A stretch of 64,000 bases of DNA. Origin: Lantana camara (taxonomy: Eukaryota > Streptophyta > Magnoliopsida > Lamiales > Verbenaceae). Below, one piece after another: positions 11,561-24,421 of this stretch (position 1 is its first letter; every line of letters begins with the position of its first letter). The position numbers were made by a program, and so were the translations under genes. The DNA is taken from assembly GCA_037501455.1 (NCBI GenBank), contig CM074861.1, forward strand, positions 36,596,001-36,660,000, read 5' to 3'. A model generated the notes under the pieces. It saw nothing but the letters and a program-made list of their open reading frames with translations. It was not told the DNA's origin and made no database searches.

Positions 11561-13403
11561 CACGACTCCAAATGAACCACATATGACGCACGACAATGCA
11601 ATAATATGATAAGACATGCATGAGTAATAACAATATGACAATATGATGTTCATGTATACAATTAATGTCATTTAGTTATGTAATCAAGCTATTCATTCAT
11701 TACACGAATAAATCGTGTCCGTTCATTACAAATCTTTCATTTAATACTAATAGTTCATTGAATATTCAAACTCTAACACGTTATAATACATGTTAACAAT
11801 GTATATGAAGTAAAAATCATGTCATGAAGGGACATTATCACGTAATTCATTCAAGTACATTCAATACATGGAGTTATCAAGTTCATTCGTTCATAACTTT
11901 CATATTTCATAGCAATTCAAGTCATAAAATTCATACATTAATCAAAACACCTCATAAAGCATGTTAGTATAGCATAGGAGTCATAAAAGAGGTGGAGAAA
12001 GATCAAACAAGCGAAGAAAAACAAGAAAAACGGAACCGAAATAAGAAAAAAACCCGCAGGACAGAATCCACCCCTATTGATTTTTCCAGAGGAAAAATCT
12101 ACCCCCATGGATTCTGGTCAAAAACTCTACTGACTCAAATCCACGCCCGTGGATTTTTCCAAAGGAAAAATCTACCCCCATGGATTTGGGTCAGTGGCCA
12201 AAAAACAAATCAAACAGGGCATGCACGAAAGGGAAAGGAAAAGAAGCATGTTACCAACTTGAAACTCAATTAAAAACATGCATATTCAGGTCATAATCTC
12301 ATGTATACAAGCTTGATCACATTAGATATCAAGAACTTCAAGGAAAACATCAAGAATTCATCACAAAGATCATATCTCCAAGCTTCATCAATGACAAGTC
12401 TATAAATCAACTGCAACCATGCAAGCTAAGTCCAAACCAACCTAAGTACATGCTTTAGGATCACTTATCACTTATGCATCTCAAAGGAATTCCAAGGAAT
12501 CAAAGGTGAATCAAGAAAAGGGCAAGAACTCCACTATTTATCATCTTCTCTAATCCTAATTCATAACTTGATAAAAACATGTAAAATCTAGCATAAAATG
12601 ATCACAAGAGGATATGCTACACAAATATGAGCTTACCTTCAAGAAAGGATGAGAAATGGCAAGGAGGTGAGCTCAAATCTCCAAGGTTTGCACTATTCCC
12701 TCATCTTCTTCTCTTTTCTCCTTCTTTTCTTCCTTGGCTGATATTTTGGGTGTTGTGAGGGGTGGGCTTCGGTTGGGGGGCTGATAAGAAGAGGGAGAGA
12801 AGATGAAAGTGGGCTTAGGTCTTGGTTTAGGGTCTAGGGGTGTCATTTTAGGGCCGTAGCTTGGGAAAAGTCAATAGTTTGTCATTTTAGGCGCGAGGTG
12901 CTCGTTTTGGTTGAAATTCGAAAGTCCAAATGATCTTAGAAAAATATAATGTTTGTTCCATCGGATCTAAATCATCGATACGAGTCCAATGAAGGTGACG
13001 AAACTCGATTCCGAGTTCCCGAGCTCAACATATCACACCCGGAATCAAGGGTGCGCTAATTGCTGTTAGCCCCCATTTTGGTTCCAAAACTCAAATTAAA
13101 TACAAAACTCAAGCAAAAGAATCCAAAATCATAAAACGAGCACATATACACTTCATAACACATATAGAGACAACATATCAAACTTTCACGAAATTCGGAA
13201 TTCAAATCGATTAGAAACGGCACACAAACAATCACACATGCGCATATCATTCAAGGATTCATATAAATTCAAATCCAAATAATTCACATATTCGAGGATT
13301 GCAATTAATATAAAAATAAGACATATAGTTACGTAATTAGAATAAATTGAATGCGCACATAATTAACATATAAATTACACGACTGAAAAGCCGGGGCGTT
13401 ACA
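11561..13403 (-). mobile_element. Gypsy-type LTR I, truncated by element A
   Basis: On the minus strand it starts TGTAACGCCCCGGCTTTTC at 13403 and is related to solo LTR E, sharing GGGGGCTAAC and CAATTAGCGCACCCTTG. It runs left until element A begins, and the rest should lie beyond A. It holds a possible splice donor (CTTGAAG|GTAAGC on minus, first intron base 12636) and palindromes at about 12065-12190. The clearest is AAATCCACG-CC-CGTGGATTT (12137-12156), with perfect 9-bp arms. No coding potential. Confidence 0.75.
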
Positions 13404-15864
13404 GTTCTAAATGGGATTAGCAAGTTAAACATCTTAGGATCCTTTTACAAAAAATGAACTCAAAGACTTAACTTCCTAAGAATCCTATTTCGAGGAAAAC
13501 GTTCCCGATAAATCTTTTATGCGAAATGAGCAACACATCCCAATGTTTAAATGGATCTCGATCCGTACTAAGGATTACGGTGTGCTTAATGTAAGCACTA
13601 GACTAAATCATTAGTTTAATCATCATGAATGTGTGTACTTAATGAAGTACGAATTTTGAAACTTTTGTGAAATTATAAGGAAGGTTAGGAACCTTAGTAG
13701 GTATAAGACATAAGCAGCTCGATTGGATCGAGATAGCAGATATCTTACTGACTAACTCCTTAGTCATCTTAGAGATAATAGGATTATCCCTTAGTAAGCT
13801 CATTCAAGAATAACTTGGTATTTTTGAATGAAGGAACATAACCCTATAGGATATGGTTCGTTCTTTGTCGAGACTTACTTACCTTCATTCTGAACTTATT
13901 CTTCTGAAAACGCAGTTAAGATTTTGAATCTTGCACATTCCAAGTTAGTCTGTTAAATGCACTATGAATTGTGGCTTTCGAAATTCCCTAATATTTCTTA
14001 TCTTAGAATTTTGGGATTGTCTTCTTAATTGAAGAAGACAGTGGGGGATAAACTTGAAACAAGTTCAAGTTTGTATGAACAATATATATTGTCACTTTTG
14101 CAATTCTTTGGAACAAATGTTGTTTGTTCTAAAGAGTATATCTCTCTGGAGTCTTCTTAATTGAAGGTGAAACTGAGAGATAAGATTGAAACTAGTTCAA
14201 GTCTGTGCAAACAACATAGAATATTGTTTCTACGATTCTTTTGAACAAACGTTGTTTGTTTTAAAGAATATACCTTTTTTAAGGAATTGTTCCTAAGAGA
14301 GAAGAAAGGTAAGCCCAAAGACTTCAAAAGGTTTGAGGACAAAACCCACGCCACAATTAGGAAAAGATGAACCGTTCCGATAAAACTTGGCCAATCTTAA
14401 GAGATAGTACACGAGTGAACTCTCCTCCCTCGATGCATTCAGAACGCATTCCTAGATAGCCCGTAAGATGATATGGTTCTCTCCATTAGATCTTCTTAAG
14501 TGGATACTGATCCATTTACCCTTGGGGAGGCGCTGTCAGATTTGGAATCTGAGCAATGAAAACAAATTATGAAATCTGAAATGGATTCCATATAATCAAA
14601 CTAAGTTTGGACCTTAATTGAACTACTTGATAGGATCAAGCTTGTCTTATCAATATGAGATTGATAAAGACAAAAATATGGAACATCCATGGATTTCACA
14701 TTTAGTGAGAGTAACCAAAAGGTTTGCAGACTCCAATTGGTCAATTTACGAAATTGAATCAGGCTTCTAGGAATTAAAGTATTCGAATTAGTGAAATAGT
14801 CAAAGTTGTTTGACTTAAAATTCGAAAATGGCTTGTACAAGAAAGTGTTAGAGACTAAAAGTTCAACTTTTGGTACTTTATGAAGATGACATCCTTCTCA
14901 TTGGGAATGTAGAGGATGACATAAAAGTTACCAATGTATGGTTAGGAACCATTTTGAGATGAAAGATCGTGGTGATAGATCCTACATTCTCGAGACAAAT
15001 ATCTATGGAGATAGATTTAAGAGAATAATAGGAATATCACAGTCGAGGTACATAAACATAGTACTTAATTGTTTTAGTATGGAAGATTCCTATAGAATTT
15101 CCAATGGACAATGGAACATCTCTTTTGAAGAGGATGTGTCCTAAAATAGCTCTTAGAAAGTTAGAATGTCCAAAACCCTTTTATGGAAAAGGGAGCATAA
15201 TGTATGTAAAATTATGTACGCGACAAGATTTGGTGCAACACAAAGTGTAATGGGCCAATTCTAAATGTAACCTTGAGGAAGGTCACTGGATTGCTGTAAA
15301 AATACCCTCAAAGTACTTTAGAAGAAATGAGGATATGTTTTAAGTCTCCAGCAAGATCTTGTCATTAAAGGATTGTTTGATGTAATCATTGCATCAAAAT
15401 ATAGATAATTACTTATCTATAAGAGGATACGTCTTTTGCCTAGAAGGCAGAATAGTGCTTTGGAAAGAGTTCCAATCGAGAGGCACTAAAAGATTTGACC
15501 ATAAGGTTGAATACTTAGCCGTATTGAATACCACTAAGTTAAGTGTTTGGGTAAGAAACTCCATCTAATGGTAGATGTAGTTCCCAGCATGAAACAACAC
15601 CATTGTCATATGGTATGATGAAATGGATAGTTGCTCGAGTAAGAGAACTGAGACCTCACCAAGGGACCAGACGCTTGATTATGAATCACATGAATAAGGA
15701 AATCGTGTTTCCTTAATGATATGCAAATTAGAAACATTCACATCAGCAGAGAATATAGCAGATCCACTTTGGAAACGCCCAAAGTCAATAAGGATCTAAA
15801 AGTACATCTTGGGAAGATGGGACCTAGAATGGACCTGAAAGGCTTTTACGGGCAAGTGGGAGAT
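13404..15864 (+). pseudogene. Decayed Copia pol (RT and RNase H remnants), element H
   Basis: Heavily frameshifted Copia polyprotein. About 14500-14620 reads like the start of Copia reverse transcriptase (MKSEMDSI, VWTL in pieces). 14750-14850 resembles the QASR region and the segment after it. At 14878-14910 YEDDILLIGN corresponds to the catalytic YVDD box. 14938-15060 matches the region after it (FEMKD, SYIL, SQSRYI). 15170-15840 is a broken RNase H region ending with a stretch like NIADPL. A purine-rich tract GCAAGTGGGAGAT (15852-15864) leads into the 3' LTR. The left end is cut by LTR I, so no gag or integrase is in the window. It cannot make protein. Confidence 0.8.
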
Positions 15865-17115
15865 TGTTGGGAATAGTACCCTAGAAAGCGGTTATGCTTT
15901 GGGATTTTCCCTTTATCACAGATAATCTTTGAACAATATACGATTGATTATAATCACAGGCGAACACTTCTTATGTTCTAATACGTGTTTTATGTGTTTT
16001 CATTACGTTTGCATGTCTAGAACTCCCTTAATCCGATGAGACCGTTAAGACCTTTGTCATTATGGGAATGATACATGAAACAAGTTCTTAACTCCATAGG
16101 CGAGGATTAGAAACTTCTTCAAGTCAATGAGGCCGACAGACAGTGGGAGTGTCGACTTTGCCTCTGTTGAGACTTGCTTGTGTAGTTGTGTCCTTAAGAA
16201 GGATCATCCTGTTTCATGGGGTGTAAAGTGCATAAGTTGATGCGTACACAATACATAAGGGTGTTCGTTGTAAGAACAAGTTCACTGAGAGTGCCCCGCA
16301 TGAGAAGATTCCTAAATGGGAAAGGATGTTTCCAGAAACTTCTAAATTAGGAAATATCTCACATGTCAATGACGTGAGGAATTAATCCTTACTTGAGATT
16401 CCACATTGTATCATATGAGCTAACTCTGTAATCTTTGATATAGGCTCAAAAGGGTGTCGCCGTATAGACACCTGAACCACGGCCTATGTTGGGATTACAC
16501 AAGTGGCATATGAGAATTGTTGGAATCAATAAAGGACCTACACTTGCTGTAGGCAAGGTGATCTCTTATTACACAAGTCATTCATGTTCCATCCTAAAAT
16601 TCTTGCACAAGGTGGTTAGATCAAGACATCAAGAAAATGGGGTTTTCTTGGATTGAGATCAAATGGAATATGAAGGGAACTTTGTTTTAAGATTAAGGTT
16701 AGTAGGGCTCTCCATATTCCCATGTCCTAAATCTTAATCGAGAGATAGGATGGTAGGAGGATCGTATCCCACATGATGTCATTGACTGGAAGGTTCTTTT
16801 GAATATACATTCACATTTTAGGTAAGGGTCACACACCTGTTGCTAGACTATGGTCGTGTGATCTGTGAGGTAATTAATTAATAAAGTGTATTAATTAATT
16901 AGGCTCACTGCTAACTGAAATTGAACCTAGAGGGTCACACACAAATACCGGGTTCAAAGGGTATTAAGGAAAGATCAAATAGTTGATCGAAACTAGACCA
17001 CAGTGTAAAGTACACGTGTGGATATCGAGGGCATCGTTTGGACACGTGGCTCCAATTAAGGAATTGGATCAAGTGTTAATTAATTGGAGAATTAATTATT
17101 AAGCCCAAATATAAT
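15865..17115 (+). mobile_element. 3' LTR of Copia element H (first two thirds)
   Basis: Starts TGTTGGGAATAGTACCCTAG right after the polypurine tract and aligns with the first part of Copia LTR F (61440-63398). Shared landmarks are AATCTTTGAA, CTCCCTTAATCCGATGAG, GTGTCGCCGTATAGACA and CTAGAGGGTCACACACAA. The last roughly 0.7 kb of the LTR is missing. At about 17115 the sequence switches to an inverted Copia LTR fragment, with short local duplications at the join (ATAAATGGAATCTCAAAG occurs twice). Confidence 0.8.
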
Positions 17116-17725
17116 TTACTCTCAAGTCAAAGGATAAATGGAATCTCAAAGCATACAAAGCATAAATGGAATCTCAAAGTCAAAGGATTAATTTACTTAC
17201 GTTATTGACCTGTGAGATATTTCCTAATCTGGAAGTTTCTATTTCTAGGTATAGAAACTTCCTTTCCCATTTAGGAATCTTCTCACGCGGGATACCTCAG
17301 TGTACCTGTTTTAATAACGAGCACCCTCATGTATTGCGTACGCATCAGCTATGTACTTTACACCCCATGAAACAGGATGCTCCTTCTTAAGGACGCAATC
17401 CCACGAGCAAGTCTCAACCGAGCCATATTAACACTCCCACTGTTTATTGGACTCATCAACTTGGAGTGGTTTCTGATCCGACCTCGAGTTAGGGCTTATT
17501 TCATGTTCCATTCACCTAATGACAAAGTCCCTAACAGCCTTATGGATTATGGGAGTTCTAATACATGCGCACGTAATAGAAACACATAAAACAAGTATTG
17601 GCATATAAAGAAGTGTTTGCCTATGATAATAATCAATCGTATATTATTCAAAGATTGTCTGTGACACAAGGAAAGTCCCAAAGCAGATTTCGACGAATTG
17701 GCTTTCTAGGGCACTATTCCTAACA
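17116..17725 (-). mobile_element. Inverted Copia LTR fragment
   Basis: On the minus strand it starts TGTTAGGAATAGTGCCCTAG at 17725 and covers about the first 0.6 kb of a Copia LTR. It is closer to LTR G (22500-24421) than to the adjoining H LTR. With 15865-16440 it forms an inverted repeat with arms of about 0.55 kb that look clearly diverged by eye. Short open frames at 17166-17589 are fortuitous. Confidence 0.75.
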
Positions 17726-17737
17726 CATTGTTCAATG

Positions 17738-20700
17738 TAGGGATGTAAACGAACCGAACCGAACCGAGCCGAACCTTAGCTTTTTTTTAAGGTTCGAGTT
17801 CGGTTCGAAGGGTATTTTTACGAACCCGAACTCGAACTCGAGCCTGACGAACCAAAGAAAATCAGGTTCGAGTTCGGTTCGAACCAAGGTTCTGTTCGAG
17901 TTCGGTTCGAGTTCATCTCGGGGGTTCGCGAGACATGTTTGAGTTCGTGGTTCGAGTTCGGGCTCGTCAGGCTAGTTTGGCTCGTGGGTTTGAGTTCGGG
18001 CTCGAGTTCGCCAAAACTTGTATAGATTGCAATTTATTCTAATTCGTAAACCAAGGCCCAAGACAACAAATATTTTATAAATTACAGACCAACTTAAATT
18101 TCAAGAACCTAAAGTGTAGAATTACAATTCAAAAACTTATAAATTAAAATAAAGTCTGTATCCAAAAACTCCAGATTTGCCTCCATTCCAGTGAGTCCAA
18201 GCTATTAATTCAAGGGCCTGCAAAACCAACAGAAGAAACATCAAATAGAGAAACCAGAAAATTTTACAAAAAGCATAAATTAACATCACTTCTTTCTGGG
18301 AATGCATCAACATTTCCACACAAAGACTATATGAATAGAGAAGAAACAAAATAGAGACAGAAACTTCGGAAGCGATTCAGAAGCAAATAGAGAGGAAAAA
18401 GTTCATATATCTTCATCCAGAAGCTCACAAAAACAAAATTAGAAACAGAAGAAACTTCAGAAGCAATTCCAAAACAAATAGAGAAGAAAAAGTTCAGAAC
18501 AATTTCAGTAATCTATCAGACTTACATTCTAGCAGAATTAAATGTTTGGTAAATCGATTACTATCGGTTTTTGTTCCTCCTGCAAAAACAAAAAGTAAAT
18601 GAATATAATTTAACATAAAGACATGCATATTTAAATTGAAAACTAAAGTAACTTACTTCAAGCTTAAACTTGACACCGTAACGTTTCCTACACCAATCTC
18701 CACCGCACATTAACATTTCAACAGTTGTGGGCTTTAAGCGGGCACGTTACTTGTCAATTACTCTACTACCGGCACTAAAGGTAGCCTCCGATGCTACTGT
18801 GGTAACAGGAACAAACAAGATATCCCTAGCTAGCTTGGCTAGAATTGGAAATTTATAATCATTCACTTTCCACCACTTCAACGCATCAAAATCACTTGGG
18901 TTTTGTGAACGATCATATTCCACGCATCTTTCTTCAAAATAAACTTCCAACTCACTCTTTACCGGTTGCACAATCTCTGTATCCTCCACAATCGTGGCGA
19001 AAATTCCCCATCCGCTAAAAGAATCAGATTCACTACATTCACTTGATTTTCCATGTGCTTGTGCTTGTGCTTGTGTTGGTTGACGCTTTCTTTTAGAACC
19101 CGCACTCCCAGACTTGATAGATTTTTCCATCTCGCAATAATCTTCATAAAGTTTGTATAAGGTTCTCTTAACTTCTTCACACCTTTCTACAACCTCCCAT
19201 TCGGGATAGAATCGAGGGAAAATGTACTCCAATGTCCTCATCTTACATCTTGGGTCCATTATTGCACCAATAGCCATCAACATATTGGTTTCTCCCCAAT
19301 ATTTATCAAATTTAGTCTTCATTTTCTGCACCATTTCCCTCACAAACAAGTCTTCATCTACAGCACCTTTTTCAAGAACCATTTTCACAACAAAAACTTC
19401 ATTCAAAAACAAATTAGAAGTTGGATACTCACTGCCTGATATTATCTTTGTTGCAGAATAGAACACCTTCAAAATTTTGATCACTTTCTCCAACTTTCTC
19501 CAATCTTCATCTTCTGGGCAGTCCATATAAGCCTGTTCTCGAACTTTAAATCTAGGAAATACTTCCTTGAAAGAATGTGCAATCTCCAACATCTCATAAG
19601 TAGAGTTCCATCGTGTCTTGCAATCATCAATCAACTTCTTACCTGGCAATTTCAGCTGCTTTGCAAGTTCAGCAAACTTGTACACTCTGCTCTCTGTCTT
19701 CCTAATAAACTCGATACTATCCCGAATAATAGAGACTATGCTTTTGATCTCACCTAGGCCATCTTGTGCTATGAGATTGAGGATATGTGCCGTACACCTA
19801 ACATGAAATATCTTCCCATCACAAAGCTGACTATTTCTGTTGAACGAATCCCTCATAACATTGATTGCAACATCGTTGGAACTAGCGTTATCAACTGAAA
19901 CAGTGAATATTTTATTTTCGATTTCCCAATCATTCGTACACCTTAAAACTGCATCTGCAATGGATATACCGTTGTGAGGAGGGGGAAGTCGAATAAAATT
20001 GAGAACACGTTTATTTAACTTCCAATTTGAGTCAACCCAATGGCCCGTAATCACCATGTACTCGAGCTTCTGGCTTTTGGACTTCCATAAGTCTGTTGTC
20101 AAGCAAATCTTATCAACACTTTTTAACGCATTCTTCAATATACCCCTTTCCATTTCGTATACCATGAAACAGTTCTTCTTCGCTGTCGCTCGAGATATAC
20201 CTCTCCACTCCGGCATCCCCCGCTTGCAGAACATATTAAATCCCTCAAACTCCACGAAAGTAAAAGGGATACTGTGCATCATCAACATAATGGCTGCTGC
20301 TTCTTTCATCTTCTCCATATCAAACTTTCCATCTTGCAATGGAGGAAGTGTAGTGCCTGCAGGACCAAACGCCAACCGCATTTGCCTAGCATTTTCTGCA
20401 GTTTTTTTCCTTTCCATTTCCAAGTAGGCTGCACACACTTTGAGATGTCTAGTCATGTGTGATGTAGTACTTGTTTTAGTCTTTACAAATGTCTTTGAAC
20501 AACACTTGCACTTGTATCTTTCTATCCCTTTTTCATCCGCAAATTCCTCCATAACAGACCACACTTGAGATGTTTTTTATCTCTTTGGCTTTTCAAAAGG
20601 ATTTTTGGTAGCTGTATCCTCTTCACCATGATCTTCCTGAACACCATCTACATGTTCTTCAAGCTCATCTTTGGATGTGTCTATTATATTTTCTTCCCCC

Positions 20701-21935
20701 TCTTCAGAAAATGTAACCGGAGTCAAGGGAGTTAAAGGAGTCGTTGACTCAATTCTTGAACCCGATCCCGATGTAGACATTTTTTGATAGACTAAAAAAT
20801 GGAAATAAAAAAGGTTAGAATTTAAAAAATGTGAATAAAAAATGTCATAAAATTCAAATATATAGTCTGGTATTACCCCTGTTTGCTTCTAATTTCATAA
20901 AATTCAAATATATAGTCTGCTATTAGCCTATTACCCCTGTTTGCATCTAATTTCATAAAACTCTTCAAATAATATACATATTATTCTTTCTTTTCTTTTC
21001 AAACAAATGTCTCGCACTTGAACAGATATTTGCTTTTTCCTATATCTTTCTCTCTCTTAATGCAACACTTTAATGTAGAGGAATTATGCAACTTTTGAAA
21101 GTTGAACAACCAAAAAGAAAGTTGCTGGAGGGATTGATACCGGGAGCCATTTTGAATATTTCATCTCAAGAATCATGTATTATTAGTTTAGTTTCATGCA
21201 TTTTGCAAATAGATCCATTCAAGAACCAAGAGGTACAAACTAAAAAATCAATTAAAAAAAAAAATAACTTACAATTTCCAGGAGCTGCACCTTCAGTTGG
21301 AGTTGGATCTAGAGGGTTCAGCTGCGTTGGTGGTGCAAATGGACGGTGGCCTGGTAGTCGTGGCGCGGGTGGTCGTCGAGGCGGGCGGGGTGGTTGTGCG
21401 GCAGCGGGGGGTGGTCGTGGAGGCGAAATGGTTGCTGCTTTCTTGAGTTTCGAGAAGGAGAGAGGTGGGCGACGCAATAACCGTCGTGACGGTGGATGGG
21501 TGGGACGGCGGTGACACGGAGCCCGGAGGTGGACGACGGAGCTACAGAGGGAAAATGGGATGTGGATTTGGGGGTTAGGGTTTTTTCGCAGAGAAAGAAA
21601 GAGTAGCGGTGGCAATCTTGATTCTAAATTCTAAAACCTAAATTGTGAAAGAAAGAGGTGTTTTTTTTCTTTTAATGTATAAAAGTATAAAACGTATTAA
21701 ACATAGAACACGACTACTAGTGCAAATAAAAATATATAAATAATATAGTATATATAATATATTTTTATTTTTATTTATTAAAATGCTAGGCTCGCGAACC
21801 CAAATTTTAGGAACAAAGGGTTCGAGTTCGATTCATATATGCCACGAATCGAGCCAGGGTTCGGTTCTGGTTCGACTACCTCAAATTCGAGCCTGAACTT
21901 TTATTGATTCGGTTCGTTAGGCTCGTGGACGGGCT
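17738..21935 (-). mobile_element. hAT-family DNA transposon, right terminus lost
   Basis: The left end is TAGGGATGTAAACGAACC (17738-17755), typical of plant hAT ends, followed by many subterminal GTTCGAGTTCGG repeats to about 18020. Matching subterminal repeats occur at 21790-21930, but the final TTTACATCCCTA is missing and the sequence runs into Copia G leader at about 21935. An 8-bp TSD therefore cannot be checked (left candidate GTTCAATG, 17730-17737). The transposase gene is on the minus strand. Upstream of it, 21273-21615 looks like a leader exon with a GTAAGT donor (intron about 20792-21272). The leader's proline/arginine-rich frames are probably untranslated. Confidence 0.85.
18538..20780 (-). 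pseudogene. hAT transposase with BED zinc finger, two nonsense codons
   Basis: One reading frame runs from an ATG at 20780 to 18657. A 77-bp intron (18580-18656, donor GTAAGT, acceptor TTTTGCAG) leads to a 14-codon exon ending at 18538, for about 720 codons in all. Two TAA codons interrupt it, at 20577-20579 and 18747-18749. The uninterrupted 605-codon part has, numbered from its Met at 20564, a BED finger (CKCC at about 19-22, then the SHMTRHLKVC His/Cys pair), TTDLW (D158) and SVDNASSND (D225) of the RNase H-like core, TRWNSTYEML, and a C-terminal hAT dimerisation domain (about 545-605; SEATFSAGSRV). Conserved sequence (CGGDWCRKRYG) continues in frame after the second stop, so the stop truncates the protein and is not the natural end. 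The acidic N-terminal 67 codons precede the first stop. Use of the Met at 20564 could still give a nearly complete protein. Confidence 0.9.
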
Positions 21936-22499
21936 CGTTAGGCGCGCGATCGCAGGCGCTAGCAGTGCGCACAACGTGCGGTCGTTGCCGCATGCGTGCG
22001 CACGCTGGGCGCGCGTCATGCGCACACCGCGCCCAGCAGCGGGCACGCGAAAGGGGGTCTTGGCCTGGCGTCCCCGCGCGGTTGCGGGACAGAGTGTGCG
22101 GGACGTCCCGCGCGATTGCGGGATGCTGTGCGGGTGCGCCTAGGCGCTCCCGCGTGGTTTCAGGAGGTGCTCACGGGGTTGGGGCATGCTACACGTTGGC
22201 ATGTCCCAATCCGCGTGTTCGTTTCGCGTTTCATTTTTCTAATCTCAGGTTTCTCCAAAACCTAATTCAATCCAAAATTAATATTACGAGTTAAACGAAT
22301 TTCAAATAAAACAGCTTTTCAAAACAGATTTAAGAAAACAGTTTTCAAATTTTTTTTGGAAAAACACAGTTTCGTATTTCAGGCTTTCTAAAAGAACTCA
22401 AGAATACTCAATTCGCATCTAAGCCTAAGAATTTCTACCAAATTCAGAATTATTGAGACGAATCAGAAATAGGCGTTTCAAGGTGGCTCTGATACCACT
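21936..22499 (-). mobile_element. Leader of Copia element G (truncated)
   Basis: Reverse-strand counterpart of the Copia F leader (63399-64000): shared stretches are around TTCTGAATTTGGTAGAAATTC and the AAACTG repeats. Further in lies a very GC-rich part (about 21940-22190) with units like CCCGCAATCGCGCGGGACG on the sense strand. The element is cut at about 21935 where the hAT begins, so no gag-pol is present. The 89-109-codon open frames here are a by-product of GC content. Confidence 0.75.
22485..22497 (-). other. Primer binding site of Copia G (iMet tRNA)
   Basis: TGGTATCAGAGCC on the minus strand, two bases inside the LTR end at 22500. It matches the initiator-Met tRNA 3' end. Confidence 0.9.
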
Positions 22500-24421
22500 T
22501 GTTGGGAAAACGAGACAGAAACGCAGCGGAAATTTAAAAATTTTCCCAACTAAGCAAGGATCGAATCTTGCAATTCCTATTCCCAAATTCGTAGAGATCA
22601 ATAAACTCACTTAATTAGAAGTTTTCTTGACACGTCCTAGCCGCCCAAGAACTCTCTTCTCGGGTCTTGATCACCAAAAGCTCCTTCAAATCTTTCAAGA
22701 CTTCACGATAGTAGCCCTCTAGAGAAATAGTCCACCAACCGCGACCACGATCTGAATAGGGAGGATGCTAGTTCTATATTTGGTGTTTGGGCTCTAGGGT
22801 TTAGTGTATAATTATGAAGAAGGAGAAATAGTGTATCATCATCCCATGGGGTTCGAACCCCTTATATATATAGGGCTAGGGTTCGAACCCCATTCCTTGT
22901 TGGACAAGGAATTCCAAACTCTTTTGGAAAGGGATTTCTTGCTTGGAGACTAAGTTTTTTACTTTGACCAAAAGTCCACCTTTTGACCAACTTGTTGGGG
23001 AAGAATAATATCTAACTCTCTTTGATATTTTATTTTACTTTATTTATTAAGTAATAAATAACTTGAAGACTAATAATTAATTAATTCATAATTAATTATC
23101 TATTAGACTTCATTTCTCCAAATTCGAATTTTAATATTAATTCAAAATTAAATCAAAGTCCATTAAATAATTAACACATTAATTATTTAATATATATATA
23201 AACATAAACACGTGACCACACGTGTCACAAGGACACGTGTCATCCACGTGTTCCACATGTGTGGGCCCCACCATTCTCTTAATGGTTCGATCAACTCGTT
23301 TAATCGATTCAAGCTTTAACCCACGTGATCGGGTTGTTGTGTGTGACCCTCTAGGTTCTTAATTCAATTAGCAATGACCCTAATTAATTAATTCTCTAAT
23401 TAATTAATCAGTCCACAGATCAAACGACCATAGTCTAGCAATAGGTGTTTGACCCCTAGCTGAATAAGAATGTCTTGATTCGATAGAACCTTTAAGTCGT
23501 TGACATATGTGAGATACAATCCTCCTATGTCCCATCTCTCAATCAAGATCTAGGGCAAGGGAATAATTATAACCCTAATAATCTTGATGTTAATGCTAAG
23601 TGCATTTCATATCCATTTGATCTCAATCCAAGAAACTCTTTTCTTGATGTCTTGATCCACTGCCTAGGCCAAGGACTCCTAGATGGCATGAATGACTTAC
23701 ACAATAAGAGATCATCATCTTGCTAATGTAAGCATAGGTCCTTTATTGATTCTCATATACTTTTATGTGCCACTTGTGCTGCCCCAACATAAGCCTTGAA
23801 TCAGTTGTCTAAGACGACACCCTTTAAAGCTTACACCTAAGACTACAGAGTTATCTCATAAAGTATCAATGGAACCTACAGTTTAAGGACCACTTAATCA
23901 CATCAATGACTCGTGAGATATTTCCTAATCTGGAAGTTTCTATTTCCAGATATAGAAACTTCCTTTCCCATTTAGGAATCTTCTCACACGGGGCACCTCA
24001 GTGTACTTACCTAGAACAAGTAAGCACCCCCATGTATCACACACGTATCAACTGAACACTTTACACCCCATGAAACAAGGTGGTCCTTCTTAAGTGCGTG
24101 ATCACACGAGCAAGCCTCGAACGAGTCAGGTTGATGCTCCCACTGTCTTTTCGACTCATCAGCTTGGAGTGATTTATAATCATGACTTATGTGATGTAGG
24201 GCTCGTCTCATGAACCACTTCACCTAAATGGTTGAGTCCTCTAAGTCATACTGATTAAGGGAGTTCTTATACATGCGCAGTCAAAAGAAAACACACAATT
24301 AAACAAGAGCATATAAAGAAGTGTTGCCTCAATTCGTATTATTCAAAGATCGTCTGTGATTTACAAAAGGAAAGTACTAAAGCTGACTATTACATCGGAT
24401 TTCAGGGTACTATTCCTAACA
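22500..24421 (-). mobile_element. 5' LTR of Copia G (1.92 kb)
   Basis: On the plus strand it is bounded by TGTTGGGAAAACGAG (22500) and ACTATTCCTAACA (ending 24421), that is TGTTAGGAATAGT...CCCAACA on the sense strand. It is close to LTR F at 61440-63398 over its whole length. The right flank, from 24422, is the gag reading frame of gypsy element D, so G was inserted in D. The left half of G and the other end of D are not present. No genes. Confidence 0.88.

Noticed and set aside
21166..21615. 149-codon proline/arginine-rich frame upstream of the hAT transposase
   Set aside because: More likely an untranslated leader exon with a GTAAGT donor. The opposite strand is open too, because of GC-rich repeats.
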